The notes: generated by a model not told the origin, from the letters alone. 64,000 nt of DNA from Ktedonospora formicarum (GCF_016587355.1 NZ_BNJF01000001.1:248001-312000), one strand, 5' to 3'; counted from the first letter of the stretch, positions 27,473-37,685 are shown. Numbers and translations are program-made.

Positions 27473-30151
27473 ATGGCATTGATCTATTCAAAGGGAAGAA
27501 AAAAAGTGACGCCAATTTTAGCTACGAAACTGTATATCCCCCCGCTTCGGCCAAATATTGTTCTCCGCCCACGGCTGATCGAGCGTCTCAACGAAGGGCT
27601 GCACCGCAAACTGATCCTCATCTCTGCTCCCGCTGGCTTTGGCAAAAGCACGCTGCTCAGTGAATGGATTGAGGGACTTGAGCGACCGGTTGCCTGGCTG
27701 TCCCTGGGCGAAGAGGATAATGACCCCACGCGGTTTCTGGCTTACCTGATCGCTGCTTTACAGACCATCGCGGCCAACATTGGGGAAGGGGTATTGGGTC
27801 TGCTCCAATCTCCTCAGCCGCCGCCAAACGAAGCGATACTTACGGCTCTGCTCAATGAGATCACCACCATCCCGAACCATTTCGTCCTCGTCCTTGACGA
27901 CTACCATGCAATTGATGCCAAACAAGTTAACCAGGTCCTCGCGTATCTTGTCGCTCATCTGCCCCCACACATGCACCTGGTCATCGCCACGAGGGAAGAT
28001 CCTCACCTACCTCTGGCGCGTCTGCGAGCCAGGGATCAATTGATCGAATTGCGGGCCATCCACTTGCAGTTTATCTCCTCCGAATCCACCGCATTTCTCA
28101 ACCAGATGATGGGCCTCACGCTCTCAGCCGAAGATATCGACGCCCTGGAAAGGCGCACCGAAGGCTGGATTGCCGGTCTGCAATTGGCTGCGCTTTCACT
28201 ACAGGGACATGAAGATGCCACCGGTTTCATCGCATCATTCACTGGCAGCCACCATTTCGTGCTGGACTACTTGATGGAAGAAGTCCTCGGACAGCAGTCA
28301 GGGCGCGTCCAGAAGTTTCTGCTGCACACCTCAATCCTCGACCGAATGTCAGGACCCTTGTGTGATGCCGTGGTGCTCGACTCCACTATGAGCGGGCAAG
28401 CCACTCTGGAATACCTCGAACGCGCCAATCTGTTCCTCATCCCCTTGGACAACGAGCGACGCTGGTACCGCTATCACCATCTCTTTGCGGATTTGCTCAG
28501 ACTGCGCCTCCACCAAAGCATTTCCACCTTTCCAGCAATTGCGCAAAGCCAGGTGAACGAGTTGCACATCCGTGCCAGTTCATGGTATGAAAACCAGGGC
28601 CTCACGATGGAAGCATTTCATCATGCGGCTACTGCCAATGATGTGGAGCGCGCCGAGCGTTTGATAGAAGAAAAGGAGATTCCCCGGCATTTTCGTGGCG
28701 CGGTGACTACTCTTCTCGATTGGCTGAAATCGTTGCCAACGAGCGTACTGGATGTCAGGCCGTGGTTGTGGGTGAGGTATGCCTCATTATTGGTGGTCAA
28801 TGGCCAGACAACCGGCGTGGAAGAGAAGTTGCAGGCGGCTGAAGCTGCCCTACAAGGCAGCGAGGATGACGAAACGACCCGAAACATTATCGGGCAAATT
28901 GCCGCCATACGCTCCACATTAGCTCTCACTCGCTACGAACTAGAAGCCGTGCTTATCCAGTCGCGCCGCGCCCTGGAGTATTTGTCTCCCTCTAACATGC
29001 TTGAGCGTGCAACCGCTCACTGGACGCTGGCAACTGCCTACCAGTTCCAGGGAGACCGAGCAAGTGCTCGCCAGGCCCTTACCGAAGCCATCTCTCTGAG
29101 CCAGGCATCTGGAAATATCTTCACAACCATTCTGGCGACCATCGGCCTGGGTCAGGTACAGGAAGCAGACAACCAGCTTGTGCTGGCGGCCCAGACCTAC
29201 CGACGCGTTCTGCAATTGGCGGGAGATCAGCCACTTCAGATTATCTACGAAGCGCATCTTGGCCTGGCCCGTATCCTCTACGAATGGAACTATCTGGATG
29301 AAGCCTGGCAACATGGGCAACAGAGCCTTCACCTGGCGAGGCAGTATGACAAGGTGATTGACCGCTTCATTGTCTGTGAAATCTTTCTTGCCCGCCTCTC
29401 TTTGGCCTGGGGAGATGTGTCCAACGCGGCTACGGTGCTCTCTCAGGCCAGTCAGTCCGCGCAGCAGCACAACTTTGTGGCTCGCATGCCTGAGATTGCA
29501 GACGCGCAAGTGCTCACATTCCTTCGCCAGGGTCATCTGACAGCGGCGGTTCATCTGGCTCAAGCACACGAACTCCCTCTCAGCCAGGCCCGGGTCCATC
29601 TGGCTCAGGGAGATCCATCCACAGCACTGAAGGTACTCTCTGCATGGCGCCAGCAGGTGGAGGCAAAGGATTGGAAGGATGAGCAACTCAAGGTGATGGT
29701 ACTGCAAGCGGTCGCGCTAGAGGCCCATGGCGAAAAGGATCAGGCGGTACACCTGCTCGTTGATGTACTAGCAATGGCCGAACCTGCCAGTTTCATCCGC
29801 CTCTTCCTCAATGAAGGTCTCCCGATGGTTTCCCTCTTGTCCGAATCGATGGCGCTTGGGAGAATGCCCAACTACATCAAGAAATTGTTGACTGCATATG
29901 AGGCCGAGAAGCAGCAGAACGAAAACATCTCGTCTCCGCCTCCTGCCCAGCCCCTTCTCGAACCATTGAGCCAACGCGAATTGGAAGTCCTCCGTCTCAT
30001 TGCTCAGGGACTCTCCAATCAGGAGATTAGCGAGCGGCTTTTTCTGGTTCTGGGTACCGTGAAAGGCCACAATCATAAAATCTTTGGTAAACTCGGAGTC
30101 CAGCGGCGAACCGAAGCGATCGCACGAGCTCGTGAGCTGGGACTGCTATAA
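27473..30151 (+). CDS. MalT-like LuxR-family ATP-dependent transcriptional regulator
   Basis: An 892-residue STAND-type regulator. It has an N-terminal NTPase with Walker A (SAPAGFGKSTLLSEW) and Walker B (FVLVLDDYHAID), a winged-helix segment near residues 240-360, a long TPR-like helical region (about 380-800), and a C-terminal LuxR HTH (LSQRELEVLRLIAQGLSNQE, then LGTVKGHNHKIFGKLGVQRR). It likely activates nearby or distant genes on binding an inducer and ATP. GTG 27506 after AAGGGAAG is an alternative start. It sits between fragments of oxidoreductase genes. Confidence 0.93.
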   Translation: MALIYSKGRKKVTPILATKLYIPPLRPNIVLRPRLIERLNEGLHRKLILISAPAGFGKSTLLSEWIEGLERPVAWLSLGEEDNDPTRFLAYLIAALQTIAANIGEGVLGLLQSPQPPPNEAILTALLNEITTIPNHFVLVLDDYHAIDAKQVNQVLAYLVAHLPPHMHLVIATREDPHLPLARLRARDQLIELRAIHLQFISSESTAFLNQMMGLTLSAEDIDALERRTEGWIAGLQLAALSLQGHEDATGFIASFTGSHHFVLDYLMEEVLGQQSGRVQKFLLHTSILDRMSGPLCDAVVLDSTMSGQATLEYLERANLFLIPLDNERRWYRYHHLFADLLRLRLHQSISTFPAIAQSQVNELHIRASSWYENQGLTMEAFHHAATANDVERAERLIEEKEIPRHFRGAVTTLLDWLKSLPTSVLDVRPWLWVRYASLLVVNGQTTGVEEKLQAAEAALQGSEDDETTRNIIGQIAAIRSTLALTRYELEAVLIQSRRALEYLSPSNMLERATAHWTLATAYQFQGDRASARQALTEAISLSQASGNIFTTILATIGLGQVQEADNQLVLAAQTYRRVLQLAGDQPLQIIYEAHLGLARILYEWNYLDEAWQHGQQSLHLARQYDKVIDRFIVCEIFLARLSLAWGDVSNAATVLSQASQSAQQHNFVARMPEIADAQVLTFLRQGHLTAAVHLAQAHELPLSQARVHLAQGDPSTALKVLSAWRQQVEAKDWKDEQLKVMVLQAVALEAHGEKDQAVHLLVDVLAMAEPASFIRLFLNEGLPMVSLLSESMALGRMPNYIKKLLTAYEAEKQQNENISSPPPAQPLLEPLSQRELEVLRLIAQGLSNQEISERLFLVLGTVKGHNHKIFGKLGVQRRTEAIARARELGLL

Positions 30152-30379
30152 GCCGATCTGTTGCCATTTGGCCCGCATGGAACTGTTCATATTCCACAAC
30201 GCTTCCCCATACATACCTTTGGTATTTCTCTGCTTCTACCGCAGAGAAGAAAAAACATAACCTCACACATAACTTTAGATCCTCTCTATTCCTGCTCAGG
30301 AGAAGCTATACTCCTTGCAAGAAGCTACATGAAGCACGTGGCGCAGGTAGAGATGACGGATACACAAAGGTCAAAAGGC

Positions 30380-30652
30380 ATGTCAAACGATAGCAACTCG
30401 AGCGGTGAAAAGGCTCAACTTATGATCTATCAAATCAGAATCAAGTGTCATCTGGATCGCAAGTGGGCCGACTGGTTTTCTGGCCTGAACATCACATCGC
30501 TTGAGAATGGCGAAACATTGTTAACCGGCCCGGTGCTCGATCAGGCCATGTTGCACAGCTTGCTCAGAAAAGTACGTGATGTTGGCCTGCCATTGGTCTC
30601 AGTCATTTGTATTCAGCCCAAGCAGGCAAATGAACCCGATGTTAAACCTTGA
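30380..30652 (+). CDS. Small conserved-looking protein following the LuxR gene
   Basis: A 90-residue protein of unknown function. After a short polar start it has a compact alpha/beta-like core: YQIRIKCHLDRKWADWFSGL, then ITSLENGETLLTGPVLDQAM, then LHSLLRKVRDVGLPLVSVIC. The frame is open further upstream but coding character begins here; ATG 30422 is another possible start. I recall similar small proteins beside transcription regulators in Ktedonobacteria, without a known role. Confidence 0.7.
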   Translation: MSNDSNSSGEKAQLMIYQIRIKCHLDRKWADWFSGLNITSLENGETLLTGPVLDQAMLHSLLRKVRDVGLPLVSVICIQPKQANEPDVKP

Positions 30653-30722
30653 CCCCATCACTCTCATCTGACCAGGAGATACACACAGGAAAACCATCGA
30701 TAGCATCAAAAAGGAGAAATCC

Positions 30723-31433
30723 ATGAATTCAGACAGAACGATTGCAAGAATTGCCGGAGCATTGTTTCTCACTGGGACGATTACGGGTTTACTCCCTACT
30801 TTTTTTATAGGGTCTCATTTAGATGGTCCAGACTACCTTACGAGCCTTTCTGCAAACGGCAACCAGGTTATGATAGGAGCACTTTTTGCGTTTATCGCTG
30901 CTGTTGTATCTGGTAGTATTGCCATTTCACTCTATCCAGTCTTGAAGAAATATAATGAAGCTCTGGCTCTCGCATCTGTTGGTTTCAGACTTATTGAGGC
31001 AGTGTTCTATATAGTGAATATCATAAGCCTGCTCGCACTCTTGCTGTTAAGTCAGGAATTTGTCAAAGCAAGGGTACCTGGGGATTCCTCTTTTCAACTC
31101 TTAGGCACTTTAGCCCTGGCAATTCGGAATTGGGCAGGCTATGTGTTTGGGGTCAGCGCTTTTAGCCTGGGCGCTCTGATGTATTATGTGGTCTTGTATC
31201 AATCACAACTCATCCCTCGCTGGCTCTCAGGTTGGGGATTGATTGCAGCGACACTCACGCTCGCAGCGGCTTTACTCATGATGTTTGGCGAAAAACCTCT
31301 TTCGCCTTTGATGATCGTACTGATTGTTCCCATCTTCCTACAAGAAATCGTTCTCGCATTCTGGCTCATCGTGAAAGGCTTCAATGCACCTGCCATCGCT
31401 TCACTGTCTGCAAAAATAGTAGTAACAAGATAG
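30723..31433 (+). CDS. DUF4386 family membrane protein
   Basis: A 236-residue integral membrane protein with about six hydrophobic segments and the DUF4386 pattern: an N-terminal RIAGALFLTGTI, GFRLIEAVFYIV mid-protein, and SGWGLIAATLTLAAALLMMF near the end. AAAGGAG precedes the ATG. Function is unknown. It is 21 nt upstream of the quinone oxidoreductase and on the same strand, so probably co-transcribed. Confidence 0.88.
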   Translation: MNSDRTIARIAGALFLTGTITGLLPTFFIGSHLDGPDYLTSLSANGNQVMIGALFAFIAAVVSGSIAISLYPVLKKYNEALALASVGFRLIEAVFYIVNIISLLALLLLSQEFVKARVPGDSSFQLLGTLALAIRNWAGYVFGVSAFSLGALMYYVVLYQSQLIPRWLSGWGLIAATLTLAAALLMMFGEKPLSPLMIVLIVPIFLQEIVLAFWLIVKGFNAPAIASLSAKIVVTR

Positions 31434-31454
31434 CATGAGCATATTCAAAGAAGA

Positions 31455-32453
31455 ATGGATAATCAAATGAAAGCCATCATATGTACAAAATACGGACCAC
31501 CCGAAGTTCTTCAACTCCAGGATGTTGAAAAACCTGTTCCCGGGGACAATGAAGTCTTAGTAAAAATCTATACGACAACCGTAACAGCAGGGGAGTCCAG
31601 AATGCGAAGTTTTACAGTGCCTCCCTCGTACTGGCTCCCCGCTCGACTCACGATTGGTCTGAGAAAACCCAAAAAAGCTATCCCGGGGATGGTAGTAGCC
31701 GGAGAAGTTGAAGCTGTAGGGAAAGAAGTCAAACGCTTTAAAGGTGGGGATCAGGTGTTTGCCTATGATATTACCAAATTCAGTACGTATGCCGAGTATA
31801 CCTGTCTGCCAGAAAACAGCGCGATAGCATTCAAACCATCGACTGTTACCTATGAGGAGGCTGCCGCCATTCCCTTTGGGGGCGTCACAGCCTTGCATTT
31901 CCTCAAACAAGGGAAGATCCACAGCGGACAACATGTGCTGATCTATGGCGCTTCAGGTAGCGTCGGAGTGTATGCCGTGCAGCTTGCAAAGCACTTTGGC
32001 GCTCTCATTACCGCTGTCTGCAGTACAACAAATGTAACACTGGTGAAATCGTTGGGAGCAGATCAGGTCATCGATTACACAAAAGAGGATTTCACTAGCA
32101 GTGGTGAGACCTATGATATACTTTTTGACACGGTAGGCAAGACTTCATTTCCAGACTGTCTGAAATCGCTTAAGAAAGAAGGTGTCTATCTACAATCTGT
32201 CGCTGCACCGGCACTCAGTATACAAATGCTCTGGGCAGGGATGACAAGCAGCAAGACACTCATAGGAGGGACGGCAACCCCAAAGACTGAGGATCTCATC
32301 ACCCTCAAAGAACTCATTGAAGCAGGAAAAATCAAACCTATCATTGATCGACGCTATCCATTGGAGCAGATCGTCGAGGCACACAGGTATGTTGACCAGG
32401 GGCACAAAAAGGGAGATGTTGTCATTACTGTGCAACAGAACAAGCACATCTGA
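31455..32453 (+). CDS. Zinc-independent quinone oxidoreductase-like MDR enzyme
   Basis: A 332-residue medium-chain dehydrogenase/reductase. The GroES-like N-domain is at about residues 5-125 ([35 protein letters not shown]). The Rossmann domain has [20 protein letters not shown] for NAD(P)H, followed by GADQVIDYT. Zinc-ligand Cys and His residues are lacking, which fits the QOR/enoyl-reductase branch. It should reduce quinones or alpha,beta-unsaturated carbonyls. A second copy survives only as a tail at 27192-27236. Confidence 0.92.
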   Translation: MDNQMKAIICTKYGPPEVLQLQDVEKPVPGDNEVLVKIYTTTVTAGESRMRSFTVPPSYWLPARLTIGLRKPKKAIPGMVVAGEVEAVGKEVKRFKGGDQVFAYDITKFSTYAEYTCLPENSAIAFKPSTVTYEEAAAIPFGGVTALHFLKQGKIHSGQHVLIYGASGSVGVYAVQLAKHFGALITAVCSTTNVTLVKSLGADQVIDYTKEDFTSSGETYDILFDTVGKTSFPDCLKSLKKEGVYLQSVAAPALSIQMLWAGMTSSKTLIGGTATPKTEDLITLKELIEAGKIKPIIDRRYPLEQIVEAHRYVDQGHKKGDVVITVQQNKHI

Positions 32454-32474
32454 CACCACTCTATGCACCCAGCG

Positions 32475-32518
32475 GGAACAACATCAGCATGGCGTTTGCA
32501 GCATGCTGATGTTGTTCC
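32475..32518 (+). terminator. Hairpin terminator of the DUF4386-oxidoreductase unit
   Basis: Perfect 17-bp stem (GGAACAACATCAGCATG / CATGCTGATGTTGTTCC) with a 10-nt loop, 21 nt after the stop. The T-tract is weak (GTTTC). Confidence 0.65.
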
Positions 32519-32658
32519 GTTTCAGCATCAGATGTTTGTCTATGATGCCTCTATGAACTCAGATGCTGGTGTCCCGGCTCTCTTTGAGAAAACCAAAGAG
32601 CGGATCACAAGCAACGCGGTAAGCGCGAACGGGCTTGCCATACAGAGCCAGGTAAACA

Positions 32659-33142
32659 GGTCGCTACTACGAGATAAACGGATTTGAAGTCTTTCCCAAA
32701 CCGTTCCAACATCCCCACTCTCCTCTACTGTTAGCTGGCGGAGGGAAACGGATGCTGTCGATTGCTGGTCGCTTCGCTGACATCATTACCCTTAATCCTC
32801 CTGTGGCACCAGACGGCAATAGCATTGCCATGGCCGGGGCTACGGCGGAAGCGACCGACCAGCAAATTGCCTGGATTCGCGAGGCTGCTAGAGACCGATT
32901 CTCCCAGATCGAGAACGGAGAGAGAGCAGCGAGTCGATCCAAGGATTGCGTCTTCCTTTCGGTCTCGGGCCACTAGAGAGCAGCAGATCCCTCAAGGCAT
33001 TTATACTCTGGTTGGCTCGGTGGATCAGATCTGTGAGCAGGTGCTGTCCAACCGTGAACGCTTTGGTCTTTCTTATATCAGTGTCTTCGAACCGGACCTG
33101 GAAGCCTTTGCCCCTGTGGTCGCCCGACTCTCCGGGAAGTAA
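32659..33142 (+). pseudogene. LLM-class oxidoreductase, C-terminal part, frameshifted
   Basis: The first frame reads GRYYEINGFEVFPKPFQHPH, LAGGGKRMLSIAGRFADII and ATDQQIAWIREAARDRFSQI, the typical second half of an LLM oxidoreductase. It then shifts frame near 32925 and ends IPQGIYTLVGSVDQICEQVL, then GLSYISVFEPDLEAFAPVVA. A TAA lies just before the first recognisable residue. Together with 26870-27176 it would make up most of one gene. Confidence 0.8.
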
Positions 33143-33299
33143 ACGTCGTCGAGAGCGAATCACACATGATCTTGAGCGCATTTCACTCCTGGTTGAACCA
33201 GCCACACCTAGAAGATGTTGAGAAAGGAGATGACAGGTCGATCCTGTCTGTCAAAAAAAGATGAGTATCCAAAGCTTGCTTTTGAAAAAGGGGAAATAT

Positions 33300-33905
33300 A
33301 TGATGAAAAGCAAACCCCGCGCACATGATGTTGAGATCTTCGACCCCTGGGGATCGACGTACGAACGTTCCTGGATACAGCAACGCCTGTTTGATCCGGT
33401 TCACGCTGCAGTATTATGCCAAGCCGAAAGCCGCTTCAAACCGGCGAGTGTGCTGGATATCGGCTGTGGGAGCGGGAGGCTCTTGCGAAAAGTACACGAC
33501 TCTTGGCCGGAGACACACCTTGTTGGGATCGATCCAGCGCAAAGAATGCTTGAAGTTGCACGCCAACTCACCCCAGAGGCTTGTTTCTCCATAGGTTCCG
33601 GTGAGGCATTGCCACTGGTGGATGCCCCGGTCGATCTAGCGTTCTCGACCATCTCATTTCATCACTGGCAAGATCAGGCTGCCGGTGTGCGTGAGGTCGC
33701 CCGAGTGCTACGACCTGGTGGCACCTTTCTTCTCGCTGATTTCACCTTACCTACCTGGCTTGTATGGCTGCTTTCACGTTCTCGTTTTCACAGTGCAGCA
33801 CAGATGCGTGCACTTTTTGAACAGGCGGGCCTGGATGTAGAGGCACAGCCAGAAATTGTTTCGCGCTTTGTGCGTATCACCATTGGGACGCGCGCCAGCA
33901 GATGA
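33300..33905 (+). CDS. Class I SAM-dependent methyltransferase
   Basis: A 201-residue methyltransferase. It has motif I VLDIGCGSGRLLRKV, motif II acid LVGIDPAQRML, a motif near FSTISFHHWQ, and the post-I block VREVARVLRPGGTFLLADF (UbiE/type 11 pattern). Its substrate is unknown. I chose ATG 33300, since AAGGGG sits 6 nt upstream; ATG 33261 would add 13 residues. Confidence 0.88.
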   Translation: MMKSKPRAHDVEIFDPWGSTYERSWIQQRLFDPVHAAVLCQAESRFKPASVLDIGCGSGRLLRKVHDSWPETHLVGIDPAQRMLEVARQLTPEACFSIGSGEALPLVDAPVDLAFSTISFHHWQDQAAGVREVARVLRPGGTFLLADFTLPTWLVWLLSRSRFHSAAQMRALFEQAGLDVEAQPEIVSRFVRITIGTRASR

Positions 33906-33985
33906 CTGACGTCGATTGCTTCCATTGCGCCTCACTATCTGTCGCGCGTCGCATCCAATGTACCAGCTCGACGCAAGGGCCTGTA

Positions 33986-34132
33986 ATGCAACTAGAACGC
34001 CTGATTACAGAGTTACTAGATGTCTCCAGGATGCAATCAGCGAGAAAGCCCTGCTCATTCATATCCCAAAAACATTGCATGATTGATTTTAGATCAGATG
34101 CTTGTGGTCATCTTGCACAAGCTACGCCATGA
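33986..34132 (+). pseudogene. Histidine kinase scrap
   Basis: MQLERLITELLDVSRMQSAR matches the helix just after the phospho-His in sensor histidine kinases (HisKA). Nothing of the ATPase domain follows and no His box precedes. It is a short remnant only. Confidence 0.5.
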
Positions 34133-34150
34133 TCTTTTTCCAGGCTCTAA

Positions 34151-34531
34151 CTATAATTCAAAGAGATATTTTCCAGGCTCATCTGGCTGAATATAGACGT
34201 TCACTTTGCTTTTGTTGGGATGGAGGACGCGTGGAAGAGTATTCACCCAACGGCTTTCAAAATCATAGTTGAGCTCAGTTAAGGGATCTTGCCAGCGTGC
34301 ATAGACTTTGTATTTGGTATATACTCGCCCCGTAGTGTACAGGTTGCTCGACTCATTCGTGCGGCGCAAATAGATGCGTTCGCGTTCCTCGATATCGACA
34401 ACCGTGGCAGCAACCTCTTTCCCGTGGGTTTTATACCAGCGACTCCGATAGATACGGAAACCGATAAATATCAAGAGTCCAAGCAATACGATGCCCGTTA
34501 GAATAAGAAGAGTGAAGATATTTAGTATCAT
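34151..34531 (-). CDS. Small membrane-anchored protein (DUF3592-like)
   Basis: A 126-residue protein with one N-terminal membrane helix (residues 5-27) followed by a basic stretch and a beta-rich soluble domain (EVAATVVDIEERERIYLRRT, YTKYKVYARWQDP, KVNVYIQPDEPGKYLFEL). The layout resembles DUF3592 proteins. AAAAGGG precedes the ATG by about 6 nt. Function unknown; appears monocistronic. Confidence 0.75.
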   Translation of the reverse strand: MILNIFTLLILTGIVLLGLLIFIGFRIYRSRWYKTHGKEVAATVVDIEERERIYLRRTNESSNLYTTGRVYTKYKVYARWQDPLTELNYDFESRWVNTLPRVLHPNKSKVNVYIQPDEPGKYLFEL

Positions 34532-34677
34532 GCGTTGCCCTTTTAAAGAATCACTTTGAGATTCTATGGTCGAATATATTACACTGTGAAGATTAGAAAT
34601 CCCAAAGAGCGTTACAGTCGGTATTTCTCAGAATCGAAAAATATCTATACCTGTTTTACCACATCTACCATTTCCGC

Positions 34678-35109
34678 TTAATAAGAAGTGGACTTCTTTC
34701 CAAAGTGTTTATTTCCATCATTCCAACAATAAAGCTCTTCAATAGAATTCCTACATCTGGTATGCCTGACCAGTCTACCATCGCTCCTCTGTTCGATCAA
34801 GATCCAGTTGTTGCGCATGAGCGCATGGTTCTGTTGGAGCATCACCAGAACAGAGAGACAATCTTCTCTGGCACGATCTGCGATCAACCTGCTCTGTTCT
34901 AGATCCATCATTTGAAGATAACACTGCCTTTCCTTCAATCGCTGCGCGTCGGGATCTCTTGCCAGGATTCCCGATAGTGAACGGAATTTACTTGTATTTT
35001 CACATAAATAAGGAATTAGAGAGATCTGGCAAGAATGCTTTTTCAGAGACAACAAGATGCATAGGTTCTCTCCTTCTCGAATGTGCTCACATTTGTTGAA
35101 TGTTCTCAA
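34678..35109 (-). CDS. Hypothetical protein, doubtful
   Basis: A 143-codon frame that ends in plausible helical protein (LKERQCYLQMMDLEQSRLIA, SVLVMLQQNHALMRNNWILI) but has no recognised family and no clear ribosome site. It is divergent from and slightly overlaps the 5' side of the polymerase frame. Coding is possible from the amino-acid pattern only. Confidence 0.35.
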   Translation of the reverse strand: MRTFNKCEHIREGENLCILLSLKKHSCQISLIPYLCENTSKFRSLSGILARDPDAQRLKERQCYLQMMDLEQSRLIADRAREDCLSVLVMLQQNHALMRNNWILIEQRSDGRLVRHTRCRNSIEELYCWNDGNKHFGKKSTSY

Positions 35110-35153
35110 TCAGGATGGAATTTTACCGCTTTCACCAGTATCATGAAAGGAGC

Positions 35154-37685
35154 ATGACTTGTCTGCAATATGCGAGCAGCGATAAAAACGGTCTGATGAG
35201 AAAGGACGAACGAGTGACTGCGAATACCGAAGTGAGTACCCTTGCCCACCATCATGACAAGATGCTTTTTGGCTGGGATCCGATGCCTGGCATTGTCTCC
35301 ATCTGGGCAACCCGAACAGGGAAAGCGCTTATCTGGCAACGACAAGATGGGCAGGTGATATGTACCCAAGCATCGTTTCGCTCCTGGCTCTTTGCACGAA
35401 CGTTAGAGGATCTCCCTCAACTTCCTGTGCAGTCTTCAGCTTTGCTTTCTTGGGAAATGGACCACTCTCCAGTGAGCTATCGCATATTGGACGGCTCTGC
35501 TGGCTCATTTCAATATCTGCTGTCAGCTCGCGATGGTCGAATGCTCGAACGGATGCTACTTGCGGGAGCCTCACGACGCCTGGGGCGACAGGTCACCTCG
35601 CTGAGTTCCTTGTGGGAAGACTACTATCGCGTTGGCCCTGTGGAACAGTATCTGATGCAGACTGGTCGTGTCTTCTTTCGAGGGATGGCATACGATGATC
35701 TTCACCGCCTGCAATTTGATTTAGAAACGACCTCACTTGACCCTTCACAGGGTCGCATTTTTCTGGTAGCGATCCGAGACAACCGGGGACATGAACAGAT
35801 TTTGGAAGCACCAACTCCTAAGGAGGAAGGTTCCCTCATCACTGAGCTATGCGCTTTAATTCGTTGTCTGGACCCAGATATCATTGAGAACCATAACCTG
35901 TTTGGCTTTGATCTTCCATTTCTTGAGGCCCGCGCTCAAACTCTCCATGTACCGTTGCTGCTCGGGCGATCTGGGGCACCGTTACCATTGGAATCATTTG
36001 ATGAAGCAGGGGCCTATCGTAGAAAACGCAGGCGCTTTAGCATTGCGGGACGGGAATTGATCGATACCTTGGATGCGGTGCGTAGGTATGATTTTGTTGC
36101 GCGTTCCCTGCCATCCTATCGCTTAAAAGAGGTTGCTCGCTATTTCGGCTTGGCATCTCCAGAACGTGTCTACCTCGAAGGAAGCAAGATCTATGAGACA
36201 TATCAACAAGACCCAGATCTTGTATGTAGATACGCGCTTGACGATGTGCGTGAGGTGGATGAGCTTTCTCGTCGCCTGATGGGAGCAGCTTTCGCTCTTG
36301 CTGGAATGGCTCCACGTCGCTATGAACGCGTAGCTTCGGCTGGTCCCGCTATGGGGATTCTGGAGCCGATGTTGGTTCGAGCATATCTACGAGCAGGGGC
36401 GGCTCTGCCGCCCTATACGGCTGGTCAGGTAGAACGCTATGGGCAGCATCAAGGTGGTGCCTCATATCTGTTGGCGGAGGGCGTGGCGGAGCATGTCGTC
36501 AAGGCGGATGTGGCTTCGCTGTATCCCTCACTAATTCGCGCTTTTAGAATTGGACCCAAGTGCGATCACCTGGGGGTGTTTCTACATTTTCTGGATCGGT
36601 TAACAGAGCTGCGCCTTACCCATAAACGAGCAGCTCGGGATGCTCCTGCGGGCTCAATGGAAGCCAATCAGCATGATGGCACACAGGCCGCTATGAAAAC
36701 AGTCATTAACGCGGCATATGGATATCTGGGCGCGACTTCAATGGCGCTTTTTGCGGATCTTGAAGCAGCAAATGAGATAACCAGGCGAGGTAGAGCGCTG
36801 CTCGATGGAATCCTTACCGCCCTACAAGAGCGAGGAATGATGCCCATTGAGGCGGATACTGATGGGGTTTATTTTGCCGTCCCTCAGGAGTGGGATGAAG
36901 AGCAAGAACGAGCATTAGTCAAAGAGGTAGGCGCAATCTTGCCTGAGGGAGTGAAATTAGAGTATGAAGCGCGCTATGCCGCAATGTTTTCTCACGCGAT
37001 CAAGAATTATGCGCTCTTGACGTATTCAGGAGAAGTGATTGTACGAGGGGCGGCTATGCGTTCGAGCCGCTCAGAACCCTATGGGGAGAGGTTCTTACGT
37101 CAGGCATTGCGCTGGGTAATGCAAGGGGATCTGGTTAAAGTAGCACATGGGTATCAGGAAATGCTTCAAGCGCTACGGACACGATCGCTTCCTGCCTCTG
37201 ACGTAGCTACACGCTTACGGCTAACCAAAGATGCGCGGACCTATTTCGCCAGCCGCACAAAGCAGAAAGAGGCGCAATACGAAGCGTTATTGGAGGCAGG
37301 GAGAAAGCAGTGGAAGAGTGGCGAGCATGTTCGTTTTTACCGTGCGTTCAATGGCGTTCCTGTGTGGTTACCTGACGATATTGACGACATCTCCCCTCTG
37401 GAAGAGCACGAAGAAGACAACGGGGAAACGTTACGGGTCTCCTCTCTCTCTTCTACGTTTCGATATTCCACAGATCTATTAGTCTACGATAGCACTTATT
37501 ATCAACAGGTGTTGTTGCATTCGTATGCCGAGCGCCTGCGAGTTGCCCTGGAGCCAGAGGATTTTCTCCAACTCTTTCGTTTGGACGCGCAAACAAGTTT
37601 TTTCGACCGTCCCATCGAGCAGATGCAGGTACGGTGGATCCGCTGCACGCCTGATGTGCCTGTCTTAACAGATCCTCACGACTGA
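35154..37685 (+). CDS. Family B DNA polymerase with 3'-5' exonuclease
   Basis: About 843 residues. Exonuclease motifs: ExoI FDLETTSLDP (D189, E191), ExoII NHNLFGFDLPFL, ExoIII YALDDVREV. Polymerase motifs: A DVASLYPSL (D452), B KTVINAAYGYLG (K515), C EADTDGVYF (D568, D570). Motif C has Gly where DTDS is usual. All catalytic acids are kept, so both activities are expected. The family is archaeal/phage-like and, in bacteria, is known as Pol II (PolB) for repair synthesis; this protein is distinct from classic PolB in its N-terminus. ATG 35154 and GTG 35214 (AAAGGA 7 nt before) are competing starts. It stands alone. Confidence 0.92.
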   Translation: MTCLQYASSDKNGLMRKDERVTANTEVSTLAHHHDKMLFGWDPMPGIVSIWATRTGKALIWQRQDGQVICTQASFRSWLFARTLEDLPQLPVQSSALLSWEMDHSPVSYRILDGSAGSFQYLLSARDGRMLERMLLAGASRRLGRQVTSLSSLWEDYYRVGPVEQYLMQTGRVFFRGMAYDDLHRLQFDLETTSLDPSQGRIFLVAIRDNRGHEQILEAPTPKEEGSLITELCALIRCLDPDIIENHNLFGFDLPFLEARAQTLHVPLLLGRSGAPLPLESFDEAGAYRRKRRRFSIAGRELIDTLDAVRRYDFVARSLPSYRLKEVARYFGLASPERVYLEGSKIYETYQQDPDLVCRYALDDVREVDELSRRLMGAAFALAGMAPRRYERVASAGPAMGILEPMLVRAYLRAGAALPPYTAGQVERYGQHQGGASYLLAEGVAEHVVKADVASLYPSLIRAFRIGPKCDHLGVFLHFLDRLTELRLTHKRAARDAPAGSMEANQHDGTQAAMKTVINAAYGYLGATSMALFADLEAANEITRRGRALLDGILTALQERGMMPIEADTDGVYFAVPQEWDEEQERALVKEVGAILPEGVKLEYEARYAAMFSHAIKNYALLTYSGEVIVRGAAMRSSRSEPYGERFLRQALRWVMQGDLVKVAHGYQEMLQALRTRSLPASDVATRLRLTKDARTYFASRTKQKEAQYEALLEAGRKQWKSGEHVRFYRAFNGVPVWLPDDIDDISPLEEHEEDNGETLRVSSLSSTFRYSTDLLVYDSTYYQQVLLHSYAERLRVALEPEDFLQLFRLDAQTSFFDRPIEQMQVRWIRCTPDVPVLTDPHD

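Noticed and set aside
28940..29707. 255-codon minus-strand ORF inside the MalT-like regulator
   Set aside because: Shadow; no family features, and the plus-strand protein is intact.
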